Shown: positions 11,425 to 24,010 of the stretch, piece after piece
Layout: each line of letters opens with the position of its first letter
Position numbering within the stretch: the first letter of the stretch is position 1
Assembly: GCA_964030785.1 (NCBI GenBank)
Contig: OZ034971.1
Span: 39,050,304-39,114,303, forward strand
DNA: 64,000 nucleotides
Direction: 5' to 3'
Source: Siderastrea siderea
Taxonomy: Eukaryota > Cnidaria > Anthozoa > Scleractinia > Rhizangiidae
Made by a program: the position numbers and the translations under genes
Notes under the pieces: generated by a model
Told to the model about the DNA's origin: nothing
What the model saw: only the letters and a program-made list of their open reading frames with translations
The model's database searches: none

Positions 11425-13034
11425 GGTGTTTCGATACAGTTTTTTTGGGACCATACCTAACTTTTTGAATCGGCTCTTAGACAATCTTCTCCTTGTCAGA
11501 TCAACGTGAAATTTGCAATACTTGTTGGTTTTGGAAAGAACTTTAGCGTGGTTTACATTTTGTAAAAATCGATATTTCCATGACAACGATAAACAAAAAT
11601 CCTCGAAAACAGTAAAATTGAAATTTTGCACGATCCAGATTTCGCTTCGAAAAGCAAATACCAGCATCTTAAACTGTGGTGTATGGCAAACAAAATATAC
11701 AAGAACAAAAAAATTAGGTATGTTTGTTTTGAAGTAAATCGCAAAAACATTTTCAACCTTAGTTTTTGCCTAGTAATAATAAATGCACCGAAAAATAATC
11801 AACGCTTTGGTCAAATGGCTAGTAAATACTGTTAAAATGTGTCTTTTACTTACTATTTTACGCCTAGAAAGTTTTGTTGAAACTGGTGTTCGCGATCTCG
11901 AGAACGACTTGTTTTTCTAGGATCATTCGCGTAATAATTTTGTGGTAATTTTTTAATTTGAGCGCTTTTGCGAAAATCTTAAGAACGGCTCGATAGATTT
12001 TTCTAAAACACTAAACGTGCGTGCTTGACGATGTGGCCAATTTTAGTTTGGAGTCTTATTAACATTGATTCACTGGAACACTTTTAGATTTAACGTTAAA
12101 GAGGATGTCTGAACCGACGGAAAGGCTTGCGTTACATATAAACAGTTGGCAAGTAAATGCTAATATATTCAAAGTAATGCGCAATGCATTCTTCCGTGAT
12201 TTTTACTTTTCGTTGTAATCTACAGTGCAACAAAGAACAAAGAAACCAGATAAAAATCACGAAGCAATGAATAACGCATTACTTTGAATATATTAGCATC
12301 TACTTGCCAACTGTAAATTTGTAACGCAACCAGTTCTCCGTCGGTTAATACATCCTCTTTAACGTTAAATCTAAAAGTGTTCCAGTGAATCAATGTTAAT
12401 AAGACTCCAAACTAAAATTGGTCACATCGTCAAGCGCGCATGTTTAATGTTTTAAAAAAATCTACCGAGCCGTTCTTAAGATTTTCGCAAAAGCGCTCAA
12501 ATTAAAAAAATTACCACAAAATTATTAGGCGAATGATCTTAGAAAAACAAGTCGTTCTCGAGATCGCGAACACCATTTTCAACAAAACTTTCTAGGCGTA
12601 AAATAGTAAGTAAAAGACACATTTTAACAGTATTTACTAGCCATTTGATCAAAGCGTTGATTATTTTTCGTTGTATTTACTAATACTAGGCAAAAACTAA
12701 GGTTGAAAATGTTTTTGCGGTTTACTTCAAAACAAACATACATAATTTTTTTGTTCTTGTATATTTTGTTTGCCATACACCACAGTTTAAGATGTTGGTA
12801 TTTGCTTTTCGAAGCGAAATCTGGATCGTGCAAAATTTCAATTTTACTGTTTTCGAGGATTTTTGTTTATCGTTGTCATGGAAATATCGATTTTTACAAA
12901 ATGTAAACCACGCTAAAGTTCAATCCAAAACCAACAAGTATTGCAAATTTCACGTTGATCTGACAAGGAGAAGACTGTCTAAGAGCCGATTCAAAAAGCT
13001 AGGTATGGTCCCAAAAAAACTGTATCGAAACACC
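11425..13034. mobile_element. Foldback DNA element with TTAA target sites (Kolobok-like)
   Basis: Two arms of roughly 790 bp are near-perfect reverse complements around a centre at about 12215-12255. The left arm begins AGGTGTTTCGATACAG next to TTAA (11421-11424). The right arm ends CTGTATCGAAACACCT next to TTAA (13035-13038). A TTAA duplication is diagnostic of the Kolobok and piggyBac groups. The long arms and lack of an intact transposase point to a nonautonomous Kolobok-like foldback. The mirrored short ORFs in both arms are a consequence of the palindrome, not genes. Confidence 0.8.
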
Positions 13035-13059
13035 TTAATATGGCGCCGGTTGGATCAGT

Positions 13060-13215
13060 GAAATATCGAATCAGATGACACTGACTTTGAGAGCAAGGAA
13101 GAATGGACAAGAATCAACAACAAACTGAACCCACTCATGACACCGAGACCGAGATTAGAACCCAGGCCACATTGGTGCGAGGCCAGAGCTGTTACCACTG
13201 TACCATCCCCACCCC
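13060..13215 (-). mobile_element. tRNA-derived SINE
   Basis: On the minus strand the head reads TGGTACAGTGG (A box, about 13204-13186) followed by GGGTTCTAATCTC (B box, about 13163-13151). These are the two internal RNA polymerase III promoter elements at tRNA-like spacing. A non-tRNA body follows towards 13060. It abuts the right end of the TTAA foldback element. The 3' end is not sharp. Confidence 0.6.
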
Positions 13216-13599
13216 CCGCAGGACTTTACAAATGAATTCATCATCATTGTTGGCCAGCCAATAATACTGTACAATACTATGCAAAAACCTTTAATAAAAC
13301 TACGATAAGGTTTAAAGTGGAGTCACTTATGGGGTCGTGTAAAAATAAATATTTTAAGTCTTAAAAATTGGAAGCTAATTAATGAAAGGTGAAAATAAAA
13401 TTTACCTTTCTTATTCAATAACTGTTTAAAAACATCTTCAATTGCTTTTTAGTCGGTTTCGGAAAACGAGATGTCAGACATATCGATATACATGTATCGT
13501 GTGTCAAAAAACAAATTCCAAAGAAGTTCGAATTAGTTGCTTGAACTATCCCTACTTCTATGTCTCACAGCTCTTCTATCTGATAACGTGGCGTTTCTT

Positions 13600-14420
13600 T
13601 TGTGATGATGGCGATGATGACGATGATGATGATGACGCGACTTCCGGTTCCTCTGACCATTATTGGAAGCACTTCTGTCACTATCAGTACTCCTACTGCG
13701 GCTGCGCTGTCGCAGCTCACTTTTACCAAGGGAGCTCCCTGACGTTTCACCCCACCCTGCTTCTCAAGGGCTGCATGCTGTTCATTTTGTTCGCTGTCAG
13801 AGCTATCACTGTTAGTAGTCTGTTTATCGTCTTCGTGTTTATACGGTGAACCCTCAGTTTTCAAATCTTTTCGTCGTACATCATGTTCTTTGTTGGCCTC
13901 CCTTTCATGAGATCTGGATGTTCTATGGCCTTCTTAACACTCGTAATCACGAGTAACATTCCTTGAAGTCCGTTCATCTCCATTTGAATGTAACCATGCT
14001 TTTCTCACTGAGTCATCTTCTTCGTCAAGATAGCTGCCCTTTCTCTCTCGGTGTAAAATATTTTTACCTTCTTCTTGATCTTCGCTATCACTGCTACTGA
14101 TAGTCCGTCGCCTTCTTTGTACGTTTCTTCTGTTTTTATCAATATCATTATCACCTGGAAGCTTAACTTGTTCAAGGTTTGTTTCATTTGCTCTTAGCTT
14201 TTGGTTATCTTCACTGTCACACTAAAGGAAGCATTTCTATTTTTTTCACTTTCTCTTTTAACAAAGCGCTGTTTAGTATTGGGTGGCGATTTATACTCGT
14301 TCTCCTCACTTCTGGTTCTTTTCTTTCTCCATTTTGTTTCTGAGCTGTTGTCATACTCTCAAATTCAGGAATTGAGTCATTCAGTTGCCGTTTAAATATA
14401 TTTTGTGACGATTCCTCGTC
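13600..14420 (-). pseudogene. Broken Ser/Arg/Glu-rich coding remnant
   Basis: Read on the minus strand, three frames in succession encode low-complexity hydrophilic sequence, for example SSETKWRKKRTRSEENEYK, then RRRRTISSSDSEDQEEGKN, then DDKQTTNSDSSDSEQNEQH. Single-base shifts and a stop separate them. This looks like the RS/acidic region of a nuclear or splicing-associated protein, either a decayed retrocopy or an exon fragment. The plus-strand ORF over part of it includes a run of aspartates from (GAT)n and is probably a shadow. Parent gene unknown. Confidence 0.35.
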
Positions 14421-15350
14421 TCCCTTACCATTTTACTCTTAAGATTTTTAAATCTTCAGAGTAGAACTGTCAAAACCGTTAATGATCAATCATTGGACAC
14501 GTGACGCAAACGTTCTACACTTGAAGTCAAAACTTAGTTTACCGCCGGCTAGTCTTAAACAGCTGCCAAGTTTATACCACGTTAAAGGATTATGTAACCT
14601 TGAAAGGGAGGCTTTTTTGAGTTGGGCACTAACAAAGTGTCATGCAGTATTCGTGGTAGTACGGTCTCTTGTATAAATATCAAGCAGTATCACCCTCTCT
14701 TTCCTCCCAACCTCCTACCATCCAACCCCACCCCACCCTGGTGTTATTTCCCACTTTGTCCCAGCGGCGCGTTTGAATTGACTCTGGCATGAACTACGAA
14801 TATGATTAGCATGTTTAAGAGACCATAAAGTGCCTTGAAAACATTCACATCATACTTTGATCCTGGTTAATGTTATGATCAATGGATTGTAGATTATTTT
14901 AAAACGCTAAAACGGTTAACTCAAATGTGCTGTTTTTTTAATGCAAATCGGCGAGATAAATTCCAGCGCGTTTTCAACAACCTGTGATCAAACTTAGTTT
15001 AAGCAGCGCTCTTCATATATTTATCTTTCTGACAAGTAAAAGAAAATCAAAGGGCCGTAATGAAATACTGACCGATCGAAGTTTCCAGTTGAGCGGTAGA
15101 CATGGTAGCTGATGCGGCTGGAAGCGTTTAATTCGGGGATTCCCCTAATGCCCTCAGATGACGTAGAACAATAACAAGTGTTTCCGCTTTTCTAAGAAAG
15201 TCTATTTTTATGACGTCCAACATAATAATGTAAAAAAATTAACGTAGAAGGGGCTGTCCCAGGATTATGCACTATTTTCCAACCAAAACCTGTCATGTTT
15301 TGGTTGTTGCTTAACTCTGTTTTGCGACTGTGGTTTTAGTTTGGCTCTCT
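14421..15350. other. Spacer with a repeat shared with 24058-24160
   Basis: No gene seen. The block at about 15096-15195 ('ttgagcggtagacatggtag' ... 'gtgtttccgcttttc') recurs at 24058-24160 beside the LINE fragment, so it belongs to a dispersed repeat. Confidence 0.6.
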
Positions 15351-15404
15351 TAGAATAGAATAGAATAGAATAGAAGAGAAGAGAAGAGAAGAGAATAGAA
15401 TAGA
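15351..15404. repeat. (GAATA/GAAGA)n microsatellite
   Basis: Tandem 'tagaa' units shading into 'gagaa' units. On the minus strand it follows an AATAAAG-like signal, as in the tails of retrotransposons. Confidence 0.9.
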
Positions 15405-15880
15405 AACTTTATTAACGTGTCTAAAGTGTCTAGCAAGGGAAATCACCCTGCTGATAGGGGACACCTAACTAACAGTTAAAGGTAACTATAAGATAACTAA
15501 TCTCTAACATCATAAGAACTGAATTATTAAGTAATAACTAATGGACCGTGATTAGGTTTCTTAGAATTTTATGAAACGAAGGGCTTGGCTTATCATGGCG
15601 CTTTTGCGTGGAATATTCGGCGAGTCACTGATTAATCTTAGACATTTTTCTAAGGTCAGTTGTGGTTTATTGGAATGGTAGAGTGGTAGCTCAATTCCGC
15701 TGCAGAAAAGTTTGTGGAATGAGTTATTGTTAATAGCTATACGAGCTCGTAAGTAGGATGGAAAATGGTTTCAGAAAAACGTTTCTACGCGGGCCTATCG
15801 TATTTCCCGACAGGATAGAAAGGATTCAAGGGGCCAATTGATTTTGGATTTGGTTTGAAACTGGTTACTGATGGGTTGAT
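15405..15880 (-). mobile_element. Probable decayed retrotransposon 3' end
   Basis: On the minus strand, fragments such as NKPQLTLEKCLRLISDSPN and NIPRKSAMISQALRF can be read between stops, leading to 'ttaataaagtttc' and the pentanucleotide tract. The arrangement resembles a LINE or Penelope-type tail, but no diagnostic motif is present. Confidence 0.35.
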
Positions 15881-17925
15881 TGGTTGGTTGGTACATGACG
15901 TTGTTGTCACCATACGCTTCTATTGCCGCCCTAACCCCTACCGCAGGCAGCATACCTCCCCAGCACAGTAGGAACAGTAACGAAAAGAAGGGGTCACGTC
16001 TTGCTTGGGGTGGAGCTTGGTGCTATTAAATAACCCTGAAATAGGGAGACTATGTCCTCCTTGCCCCCCTTTTCCCTTCCTCCATCTCCCTGATTTACTG
16101 ATCTCCTGTAAAAAGTAATAGAGAAACAAATCAACTCCACACTTCTGTTGAACCAATGTTCTGTTGTCAAAAAATATTTTAGCAAGTGGCCAGTCGACAA
16201 TCGACCGCCGGCCGGTAATTTGTATTTCAATTTTGATTTTTTCCTTTTTTTTTCGGGCTGGGTTGGGGAGGTTAGTATTGGTTGCATGGACCGGTCTGTG
16301 AGGTGTTTCGTGGACCCCGCCCCTAGAGTGGTCCATGGAGCGGGGTCAGCGTTTTCTGGTCACCTTTACTGACGCCAAGATCGGGTCAGATGGTTGCAAA
16401 CAACAAGAACGACAAAAGGATAACACAGTTTTTTTTGACCGGAATAATCTGTTTTTGTCCAACGGAATAATTTTTTTTCGCGACTAGAATAATGGAATAA
16501 CGGAAATTTTAGAACAGTGTTAAACAATAAAAATACAAATAACAGGAAATTCACACTTTTATTCATTTTATTGTATGGTATATAGGGATATTTAGCTCGG
16601 TGTTGGAAAGTTACAAGGAAATACCAATTATGGAAATATTTTATTGTTATCGGATTCAACTTGTATTTTTGGTTTGGGTTATATTTAAGGTTTTTATTTC
16701 AAGTGCGCATAACCATGTAGCGATTGTCTGGTGCTCAGTGGTTTACGCGGAAACACCTACGCCACTGAGCACCCGCTTACACCTGTTTTCTGTGCCACCT
16801 TTACATTTTTTCATTGCTAAATCGACTTTCTTTTTACCTAGATCACCTCTAAAATTCTTTCCCTTCAGTGAGTTTTTACGCCTCCGAAAACGGCTCTCCC
16901 CTCTACCTAATTAGCTATGCACCTCCTTATCCAGTGGAATTTCAGAACGCCTATTTTAAAAATTAGTACAGATTTTGCTGAATCACATTTGACATCTGTA
17001 ATTGGTTCTGCCGCACGAATTTCACACTTTGGGTTCTTTAATGAGATAAGTTATCCATGTTGTAATTAGATTAGATAATTTCCGTTCTTTTGAGCTTGTA
17101 ACAGTGAGACTGTAAAAAGTTAGAGTTGAGTTGTAATTTGCACTGTGACTGTACAGAGCTGTGAACAAGAGTATTAAACGGTCAGAGAACGGGACCGTCC
17201 TTCTTGCAGTTATGTCTTTGTAAGCAAAATAATTGCTTAACAGCAGCAAAAATGGAATAATGAACTCTTCATTATTCCTCTTCAGCCCTCAAAGAACGAA
17301 ATGATTCTGATCCCAGACACCCAATTCCAGCTCATTAGTGGTCCAATAGATTTCGATTTTTTTTTTCGTCTAAAATTTAAGTCCGCCAATAAAAATTCTC
17401 GATGTTGTTTTGAAGGGAGACCGGCGATTGCCGAAAACGTGGAAAACATATGCAAGAGAAAAGGGATCAGTGAGGTTTGTGAAGGATCACGCGAATGGAT
17501 GGGGAAGCGAACAAGACTGCCGTTTGTTGATTTTAAAAGTATCTTACGATAAGCTTCTGGGTTCTATTTTTCATTACTGCCATTCGGGTTGTAGCCGGTC
17601 TTGTTATTGATGTTACTGAGGAGCATCAAAAACTCGTTAAAAACGCATGGCTTAAATGCGACAAAGTATTGATAGCCGAAGAACAAGCTGTATTAGAAGC
17701 ATTTAGAACACATTGTCGTTTAGGATTTTTGCCAGGAAGTAATCTAGTAATTGTTTTATTTTTCTTTCCTGATTAAAATTCAGACTGTATTAAGTGCATG
17801 CTCATTTGTCTCAAAGTTTGCCAGCGCTCCTAATAACGCCTTCGAAGCAATGGATAGTCCAACAAAAAAAAAAGATTAAAAAAACGTACACGCAAACGTA
17901 GCTTTGAAAAATGTTTCGGGATTTT
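15881..17925. other. Gene-free spacer
   Basis: Short open frames on both strands, none with a recognisable domain. A few simple tracts occur. I see no splice-consistent exon series. Confidence 0.55.
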
Positions 17926-18106
17926 CAGGGGCGGATCCAGGGGTGTGGATTGGGTGGTTAGGCACCCCCCTCTTTGAGGTCATTTAAGCGGCTTAAAATT
18001 AAGAAAATTAACAAAACTATCACGGAGACCACTTTGTCACCAATTGTTCCGATATTGTTCTGTCAGGTGAGCCATCCCCCGTTCAAAAATCCTGGATCCG
18101 CCACTG
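17926..18106. mobile_element. 181 bp MITE with CAG..CTG ends and 5 bp duplication
   Basis: Terminal inverted repeats CAGGGGCGGATCCAGG and CCTGGATCCGCCACTG match over 16 bp with one mismatch. ATTTT occurs on both sides (17921-17925 and 18107-18111). The CA..TG-type termini resemble hAT nonautonomous elements, although hAT normally gives 8 bp duplications. Confidence 0.75.
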
Positions 18107-20149
18107 ATTTTGTAATAGAAATGTCAAACCTTCCAGCTGTATCGGTATTAACTTAAGAATACGAAATCCAGGTGAAAGGACTTGAGCGAAGTGAATATAC
18201 TTTGGGGACAAAACATATTCACTTCTTATAGTCTTCTGACGACTTTTATAAAAAAAATGTTTTGTAGATTTACCTACGTATGCACATTCCATAATAAGGT
18301 TTGTTTACTTTAACTAGTTTGCCATTAAATAATCGCCTTAGCTTTCTATGCTGTACACACCCAACACGGTGGAAAGATAGTGATGAGACGTCGCATTGCC
18401 AATAGTATGTGAAAAATTTGTTAGCTATTCGTCGTTATTCTTTCTCCTTCCAAGCCAAAATGGAAATATTTTATAGTTTGTTATTTAAAACTTACTAATC
18501 CACAAAAGAGTAGGTGTAGCAGTTTGCTTCGTTGTCATTGTCGCTTTTCTGTATATTTTTACGGACTTTGGACGGCAAAAGGAGTACTCTACGGCACAGT
18601 GGTTACGGATAACACATGGAACTAACTAAACATGCTAAAGGAACTACGTTTGAAGCGAAATTACTGACCGTAGTGCAAATGTACTTCACACCGTTAAACA
18701 GGGAAAATATTCGCTGACGTCAAGACCCGGGCACCAAACGTGCACCATATTGGATTAAAGACGGTTCTACAGTAGCTATACCTTGCATAACAACTGCTTT
18801 AGTTAATAGAGCGTGTATTCAATATAATTGACGTCGCCATCTTAGTCCGATCCGTGTCTGTGTGAGTTGGTAGGCAACTTTTCTTGCTTTGGTTTCTCAG
18901 TCAGTTCGACTGCAAGAATGTGAACTATGAAAGAAATAAATGTAAGCAATTAAAAATGCTCCAAAAATGGGGATTTTGGAAACGCAGTCCAATGCATGGA
19001 GATTTTTTCAAAATATAGATTCTGTCGTTTACAAGCCTGTGCGCGGCAGAATTTTTTGTCAAGATTCGCCTTCCATTCTCATATAAACGATTGAAAACAA
19101 AGGTCTTGGAAAACGAAGACGTTCAACAGTAAACAAGTCACTCCGTTTAAAGTAGCTGTTTCGAATGGAAGAAAGAAAACGATTCACAACGGAAAGAGGT
19201 GGCCGGGCCTTTTAAGATTTAAAAATCTTGTGATAAAATCCCGAGGTGTGGTTGCATTGAAAGTTATTGAACAACTGTAAGATACCAGTTGCAATACCAT
19301 TTCTTTTTTCATACTGCAGCTCTTTTTCCATGACTTCACAAAACATTCTTTCCTTGAACCTTTCCTGATTTTTGAGCTTGAACACACGCGGACCATTCAC
19401 CTAACGCATCTGCATGTATTCATCCTCTCCACGAGTTCTTCTCTTCTATAAATGCCGACTGGACTCATCCTCGCTTTCATCCCCATCTTCTCCCCACCCC
19501 CAGTTGGTTTTACTCCAATTGCATGCAACTGAATTCTGAACTAAGAATACTTTTAATAGGAAACCACTTTTCAATGTACATTTCCACTGTGATACTTAAA
19601 CGCTTGCTGACATAAAATATCTAGAATATAATTAATAATATTCTAGTCTTGTACCTCTAACGCAGTAATTATCAGTGAATTAAATCAGTATAGAAAAAGG
19701 TGCCTTAAATTTTGTCAATAGTAAAAGGTGCTCTAAACGATTCCAATTTGTATCTTGATCATGCTTTAAAATGTCAATATCTCAGAGATTCTAACTTATT
19801 ATTAAAAGGCCAAAACTGTTGAAGTGTGTTTGCCAATTTACCCTGTGAAAATAGTATGAGTACGCCATTACACTCGTTTGCGATAACTTTTCTTTTTTGG
19901 TACAATAGGTAATTACATATAATACAAATGCTCCACACTGTTCTACAACGATACAGGCTTTGTAGACTACAAGACGAAATTTACAAAGAAATGCTTAACA
20001 ATAACTTATAATACTTAATTACTAAAACAATAACTTATAATACTCAATTTCAAAATAATACAATAACCTACAGGGCAAAAATATAGGTAAACCAATTGTT
20101 TGGCATAGAGCATTAGCACAGCTAACAACAAATAGACGGACGCACACAG
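18107..20149. other. Gene-free spacer and LINE 3' flank
   Basis: No supported gene. The right part may be 3' UTR of the minus-strand LINE fragment that begins at about 20150. Confidence 0.5.
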
Positions 20150-21797
20150 AAGCACACACATACCTCTAGCCCTATAACACAGCGGCCCAAGTTTCTGTAA
20201 TTGTTCCAGATTGTTATTTGTAGATGCTATTGTTCGCAGAATAGTAAGCTTGCATTTTTGGCGTGAGAGAAAACCTTCAAAGTCCAAGCTGCCATTGCCT
20301 ACACTTGTGGTGAAAATGTGGTATTTTGCAATAATGAGTGTTTAGTTGAGAACAAGCCAAGTGTTTGATTTTTTGTGCCAACCGTACAGAATTATGCTTT
20401 CGGGTAAATTTATTTGTTCCTGAACTGGTTCCAAAACGACGAGGAATGATGACATGAAAACAACATGTGGCTTAAAGATTGGCTTTCAGAATTGCACAAG
20501 GGGCATATTTCACTGTCTTTTATACCCGCACGGAACAAGCTAGCTAGTTTGAGTGGGTAAGATGTTATGAATGATTTTAAACTGGAAATTATCAACTTTG
20601 GCTCGTTCAAAATTTGAAATGGAAGTATATAGACATTTTGGATATTGTTTGTACTGAAGCCATAATTTAAAATCTTGTTCTCAGCTGCTGGTACAGAGTA
20701 GCTTTTGCCAAGTATGGTCGAGTAAGCTATTTTGGTGGAGGGAAGTAAGAGAGACGGTAAGAGTTCTGATGGGGCAACTCTTGAGACATCCGTTTTTTGG
20801 ATGTTTTCTTTGCAACTTGCGCGCGGGGATAGCATTTAATAGGCCACAATAGACAGTGAAAGGTACTTCTAGGTCGAATTTTGCTTTAAGATCGGTTAGG
20901 GAAAGAAAATTTGAGTCTTCGTTAAATAAATTCTTGATATGAATTCTTTCCTTTTTGAGCTAGGATTTATACATAATTGGTTTTCCAACCACGAGAATGC
21001 TACGATTGTTCCAGATTATTTGGTTCTGTGCTGCTTTTTCATCATTAGTTAAGAGCTTAAAATTTTGCCAGTAACTCAGAATGGTTCGGTAAAATTCAGG
21101 CCGGTTCTGAAGGACGCAAAAATGAATATCATACTGACATTGAGTGAAAAACGCGAATCCACCGTATTGGCTCAATGCCTGTCCTGGAATTATTTTCCAC
21201 GCGGCGTGGTTGTTTTCTGCAATTCTTTTAATCCAAGCTAATTTGAGTGACCGTTCCATAATTTCAAAGTCAATCAGTTTTAGTCCACTATGCTTTTTTT
21301 CGGCAATAATAGTCTTTTTCTTTATTTTGGCAGGTTTGCCATCCCAAAGGAAGTTAAAAATGATTTTGTTAATTCTCTTTACAGTATGTTTCGACATTGC
21401 CAATACAGAAGCGTTGTAAATGAGTTTGGACAAGCCTAATATAATATTTTCACAATGTGTATTTTTCCAATATTAGAGTGAGTTTTCTTCGCTTTCCAAT
21501 GTGGCTATCTTGTGTTCCAAATTAAGCTTCTTGTCACGTTCAGAATCATAAGAAAAGTACACTCCAAGGGCGAGAACAGGATCATGTAGCCACTTGAAAC
21601 CGAAGGGTTTCTCCGTACGGCTTTTCCATGAACCTAACCACATGGCTTCTGTTTTGCTGGTGTTAATTTCTAGGCCACGAACTTTTTTGAATTCTTCTAA
21701 AAGTTTTAATAATCTTGGCACTGAGTCGTAGTCACGTACCAGGACCGTGCTGTCATCCGCATATTGTGTGACTTTTATTTCTTTTTGGCCTACATTA
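20150..21797 (-). mobile_element. L1/Tx1-like LINE ORF2 fragment, 3' part
   Basis: Minus-strand frames give, in order, QYADDST (the reverse-transcriptase catalytic motif, 21766-21750), GLEINTSKTEAMWLGSW, a thumb/linker region with FNFLWDGKPAKIKKKT, the zinc-knuckle-like CPLCNSESQSLSHMLFSCH, and a C-terminal stretch KYHIFTTSVGNGSLDFEGF. That order and those motifs match L1/Tx1-type non-LTR elements. Frameshifts and stops at about 20290-20410, 20840-20960 and 21434-21472 mark it as dead. The fragment continues upstream at 23809-24010, on the other side of an inserted DNA element. Confidence 0.8.
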
Positions 21798-23808
21798 GGG
21801 ACTGTTCGTTATTTATGGCTAAGGGGAGGGGGGGGGGGGTCGGTGATTTTCAACCAATTCCAGGCATATGAAAAATTTACCCCTCCCCGAAAGTGGGTAT
21901 TTTAAAAAATTACCCCCCCGTTTATGTGACAGTTTCAAAATTTTACCCCCCCCCCCTCCCCTACCCTCAGGACGCGACGTGCTTACAATTACACGTCGCT
22001 TTCAAAACGCTCTCATCGGAAATTAAGTTTGGTAACCGCACACTTTATTCAATCATTAACCGGATCGAATTCCGCAATCGCGATGACTGTTAATAACTAA
22101 CAGGGGCCCTCATGCCTAGGCATGCCTACGTGAGTACAGATCAAAAATAGGATGTGCAGTAACTAGCGATGAAAGATATGTCTGCGCAATTGTCATTTTT
22201 AGAATATTTAGGATATGTTATCATAAATAATAACAGTTGCAGTCTGGCACGCTGTGCGAAGGTCACTTTCTAATTAAGGCGAAAATCACAAGGAGAAGGA
22301 TGTAATGGCGGAAGCGCATTACGAAATCAATAAAGAACTTGAAACTATAGCTGTGTTTCTGAAGTTTTTCTGTCATAATAGGTGACATTCTAGGAAACTT
22401 GAATGCATCTTCTTCCTATTTTAATCGAAACTGTGTCTGTTGGTTGACTAGTTTTCTTTCGACGAGCCCACTTAATATCACTCACCTTCGATCGAATATG
22501 ACCGACCTTCACACAGAATGCCTCCAGAGTTTATGTCGCATTTGCGGCAATAAGCTAAAAAAATCAAAAGACCAGTGGAAATCAAACTACAGATGTGAAG
22601 ACTGTCGAGAAATGCTGCGAGAAAAGTTCGATTTGGAGACTGAAAAGGAAGATGCTTCGATTCATCCACTGAATCTGCATGTAGTCAAGCATCTACAGGG
22701 AATATCCAAAGCTGAGCGAGAACAGATGCTGAAGGATGCCTTGGGTAAAGATCTAGTCCTTGAGTTACCAGAGGGGCAAGCCCTAGCAATGAAAGCTGAT
22801 TTGGGGCTTTCCTGGTTTCGTTTAAATAAGCTAAGGAGGTTGGTTTCGCTTGTTTTAACGTCATGGTCCATATCAAGCTGTATGATAGCAGTCAGTGTCA
22901 CAGTATTGTTTACCAAAGCTTTCTCACAGGTTTAGCAAATTACCTTTTTGAAACTTTCCTTACATTCAGGTGGTTCAAACAGTGGAATCTAAAAATGGAC
23001 AGTGAGAAAAAGCAGCGGAAGCAGAAAAAGACCATGGTTGGGGAAAACCTGGCAAGTGAGTTTGTTCCTATGGAGCACCATGAGAAGCGTGGAAACAAAA
23101 CTGTGACAGTGATCGATGAAGGAGACACCATACGCCTATGTTGCTGACATAAAGAAAAAGGTCTTAGACTTTTTGGATGAAATTGCGTACAACATGTGTT
23201 CTGGCCGCGTGCCGATAAACCAAAATCAAGTGCAAGGTCATTTGTGATCGTACAGCATGGAAGCACTCAGCAAGGAAAGTAAATTTGCAGCGCTGGTATT
23301 AACGTGCGCCCAGAGAAGATCCCATGCGAGAGAGAAATCAACGGTAGGAAAGTTTGCAAGAAGTTCATTGCAAGGTTTGAACCAGTTTTGCTGTTTGAGG
23401 ATGGCTATATACGTACGCACTACAATACTGTAAACTACAACTGGCCCTTGCAAATGACACATGTGTGGGTTTTGCTAATATTAAATATCAGATTGCATGT
23501 ATTTTAAAGGGATTTAATGAGTTATATATTGGAACCTTTAAATAACGCTACTCCACGTCACGTTTTCTTGGCTTTTCAAACTATAAAGACCAGGTTCTTT
23601 GGAAATCGAATTCTCGAAACAGAGATCAACTTTTTAAATATGTCTGCAAAACGGCTACACAAGTGTTGAAACAACAGTTTCTAAAAGTTTACCCCCCGTA
23701 TTTCTACTGTATTTAAAAAAACACCCCCCTTTTTCATTGATTTTGAAAATTTTACCCCCCCCACTCTAAACACCGGCCCCCCCTTAGGCATAAATAACGA
23801 ACAGTCCC
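21798..23808. mobile_element. 2 kb DNA element with TTA duplication (Harbinger-like ends) inside the LINE
   Basis: Ends GGGACTGTTCGTTATTTATG and its reverse complement at 23789-23808, flanked by TTA (21795-21797 and 23809-23811). It splits the LINE reverse transcriptase between the RQGCPLS block and the YADD block. TTA duplications fit PIF/Harbinger or related groups, but the one gene fragment inside is not a recognisable Harbinger transposase. Poly-G and poly-C tracts lie just inside both ends. Confidence 0.7.
22498..23147 (+). pseudogene. Element-borne zinc-ribbon protein fragment, two exons, frameshifted
   Basis: Exon 1 (22498-22838) encodes a CRICGNKL...CEDCREM cysteine pair followed by an acidic, helical stretch. 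A GT-AG intron joins it to exon 2 at 22970 across an AGG codon (KLRR joined to WFKQWNLKMDS). After VIDEGD the frame ends at 23147, but the +1 frame continues plausibly with AYVADIKKKVLDFLDEIAY to about 23245. That suggests one base gained or lost. I do not recognise the family. It may be the N-terminal remnant of a larger transposon protein whose catalytic part has been deleted. Confidence 0.45.
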
Positions 23809-24010
23809 TTAATACCAGTCCTTTGATATTCGGGTCGTTTTTTAAAGCCCTAGCGAAAAGTTCGATTCCGATAACAAAAAGGAGGCCCGACAAGGGACAA
23901 CCTTGCCTAACTCCTCGCTCAAGAAAAAAGAATTCGGATACATGGCCGTTTGCGATAACTTGCTATCAGAACCAAGTTTAGCAGCGCTCGAGTGACAGAA
24001 AATTTAAAAA
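23809..24010 (-). mobile_element. L1/Tx1-like LINE ORF2 fragment, 5' part
   Basis: The minus strand reads GVRQGCPLSGLLFVIGIEL then FARALKNDPNIKGL, the palm-proximal reverse-transcriptase block that precedes the YADD motif at 21750-21766. Removing 21798-23808 and one TTA rejoins the two. The LINE is 5' truncated near 24010. Confidence 0.8.

Noticed and set aside
11371..13061. Paired ORFs of about 67-98 aa in opposite orientation
   Set aside because: Mirror images created by the foldback element; no motif and no start context.
13442..13849. 135-aa plus-strand ORF with an Asp run
   Set aside because: Lies opposite the Ser/Arg-rich remnant; the Asp run comes from a (GAT)n tract and nothing else suggests coding.
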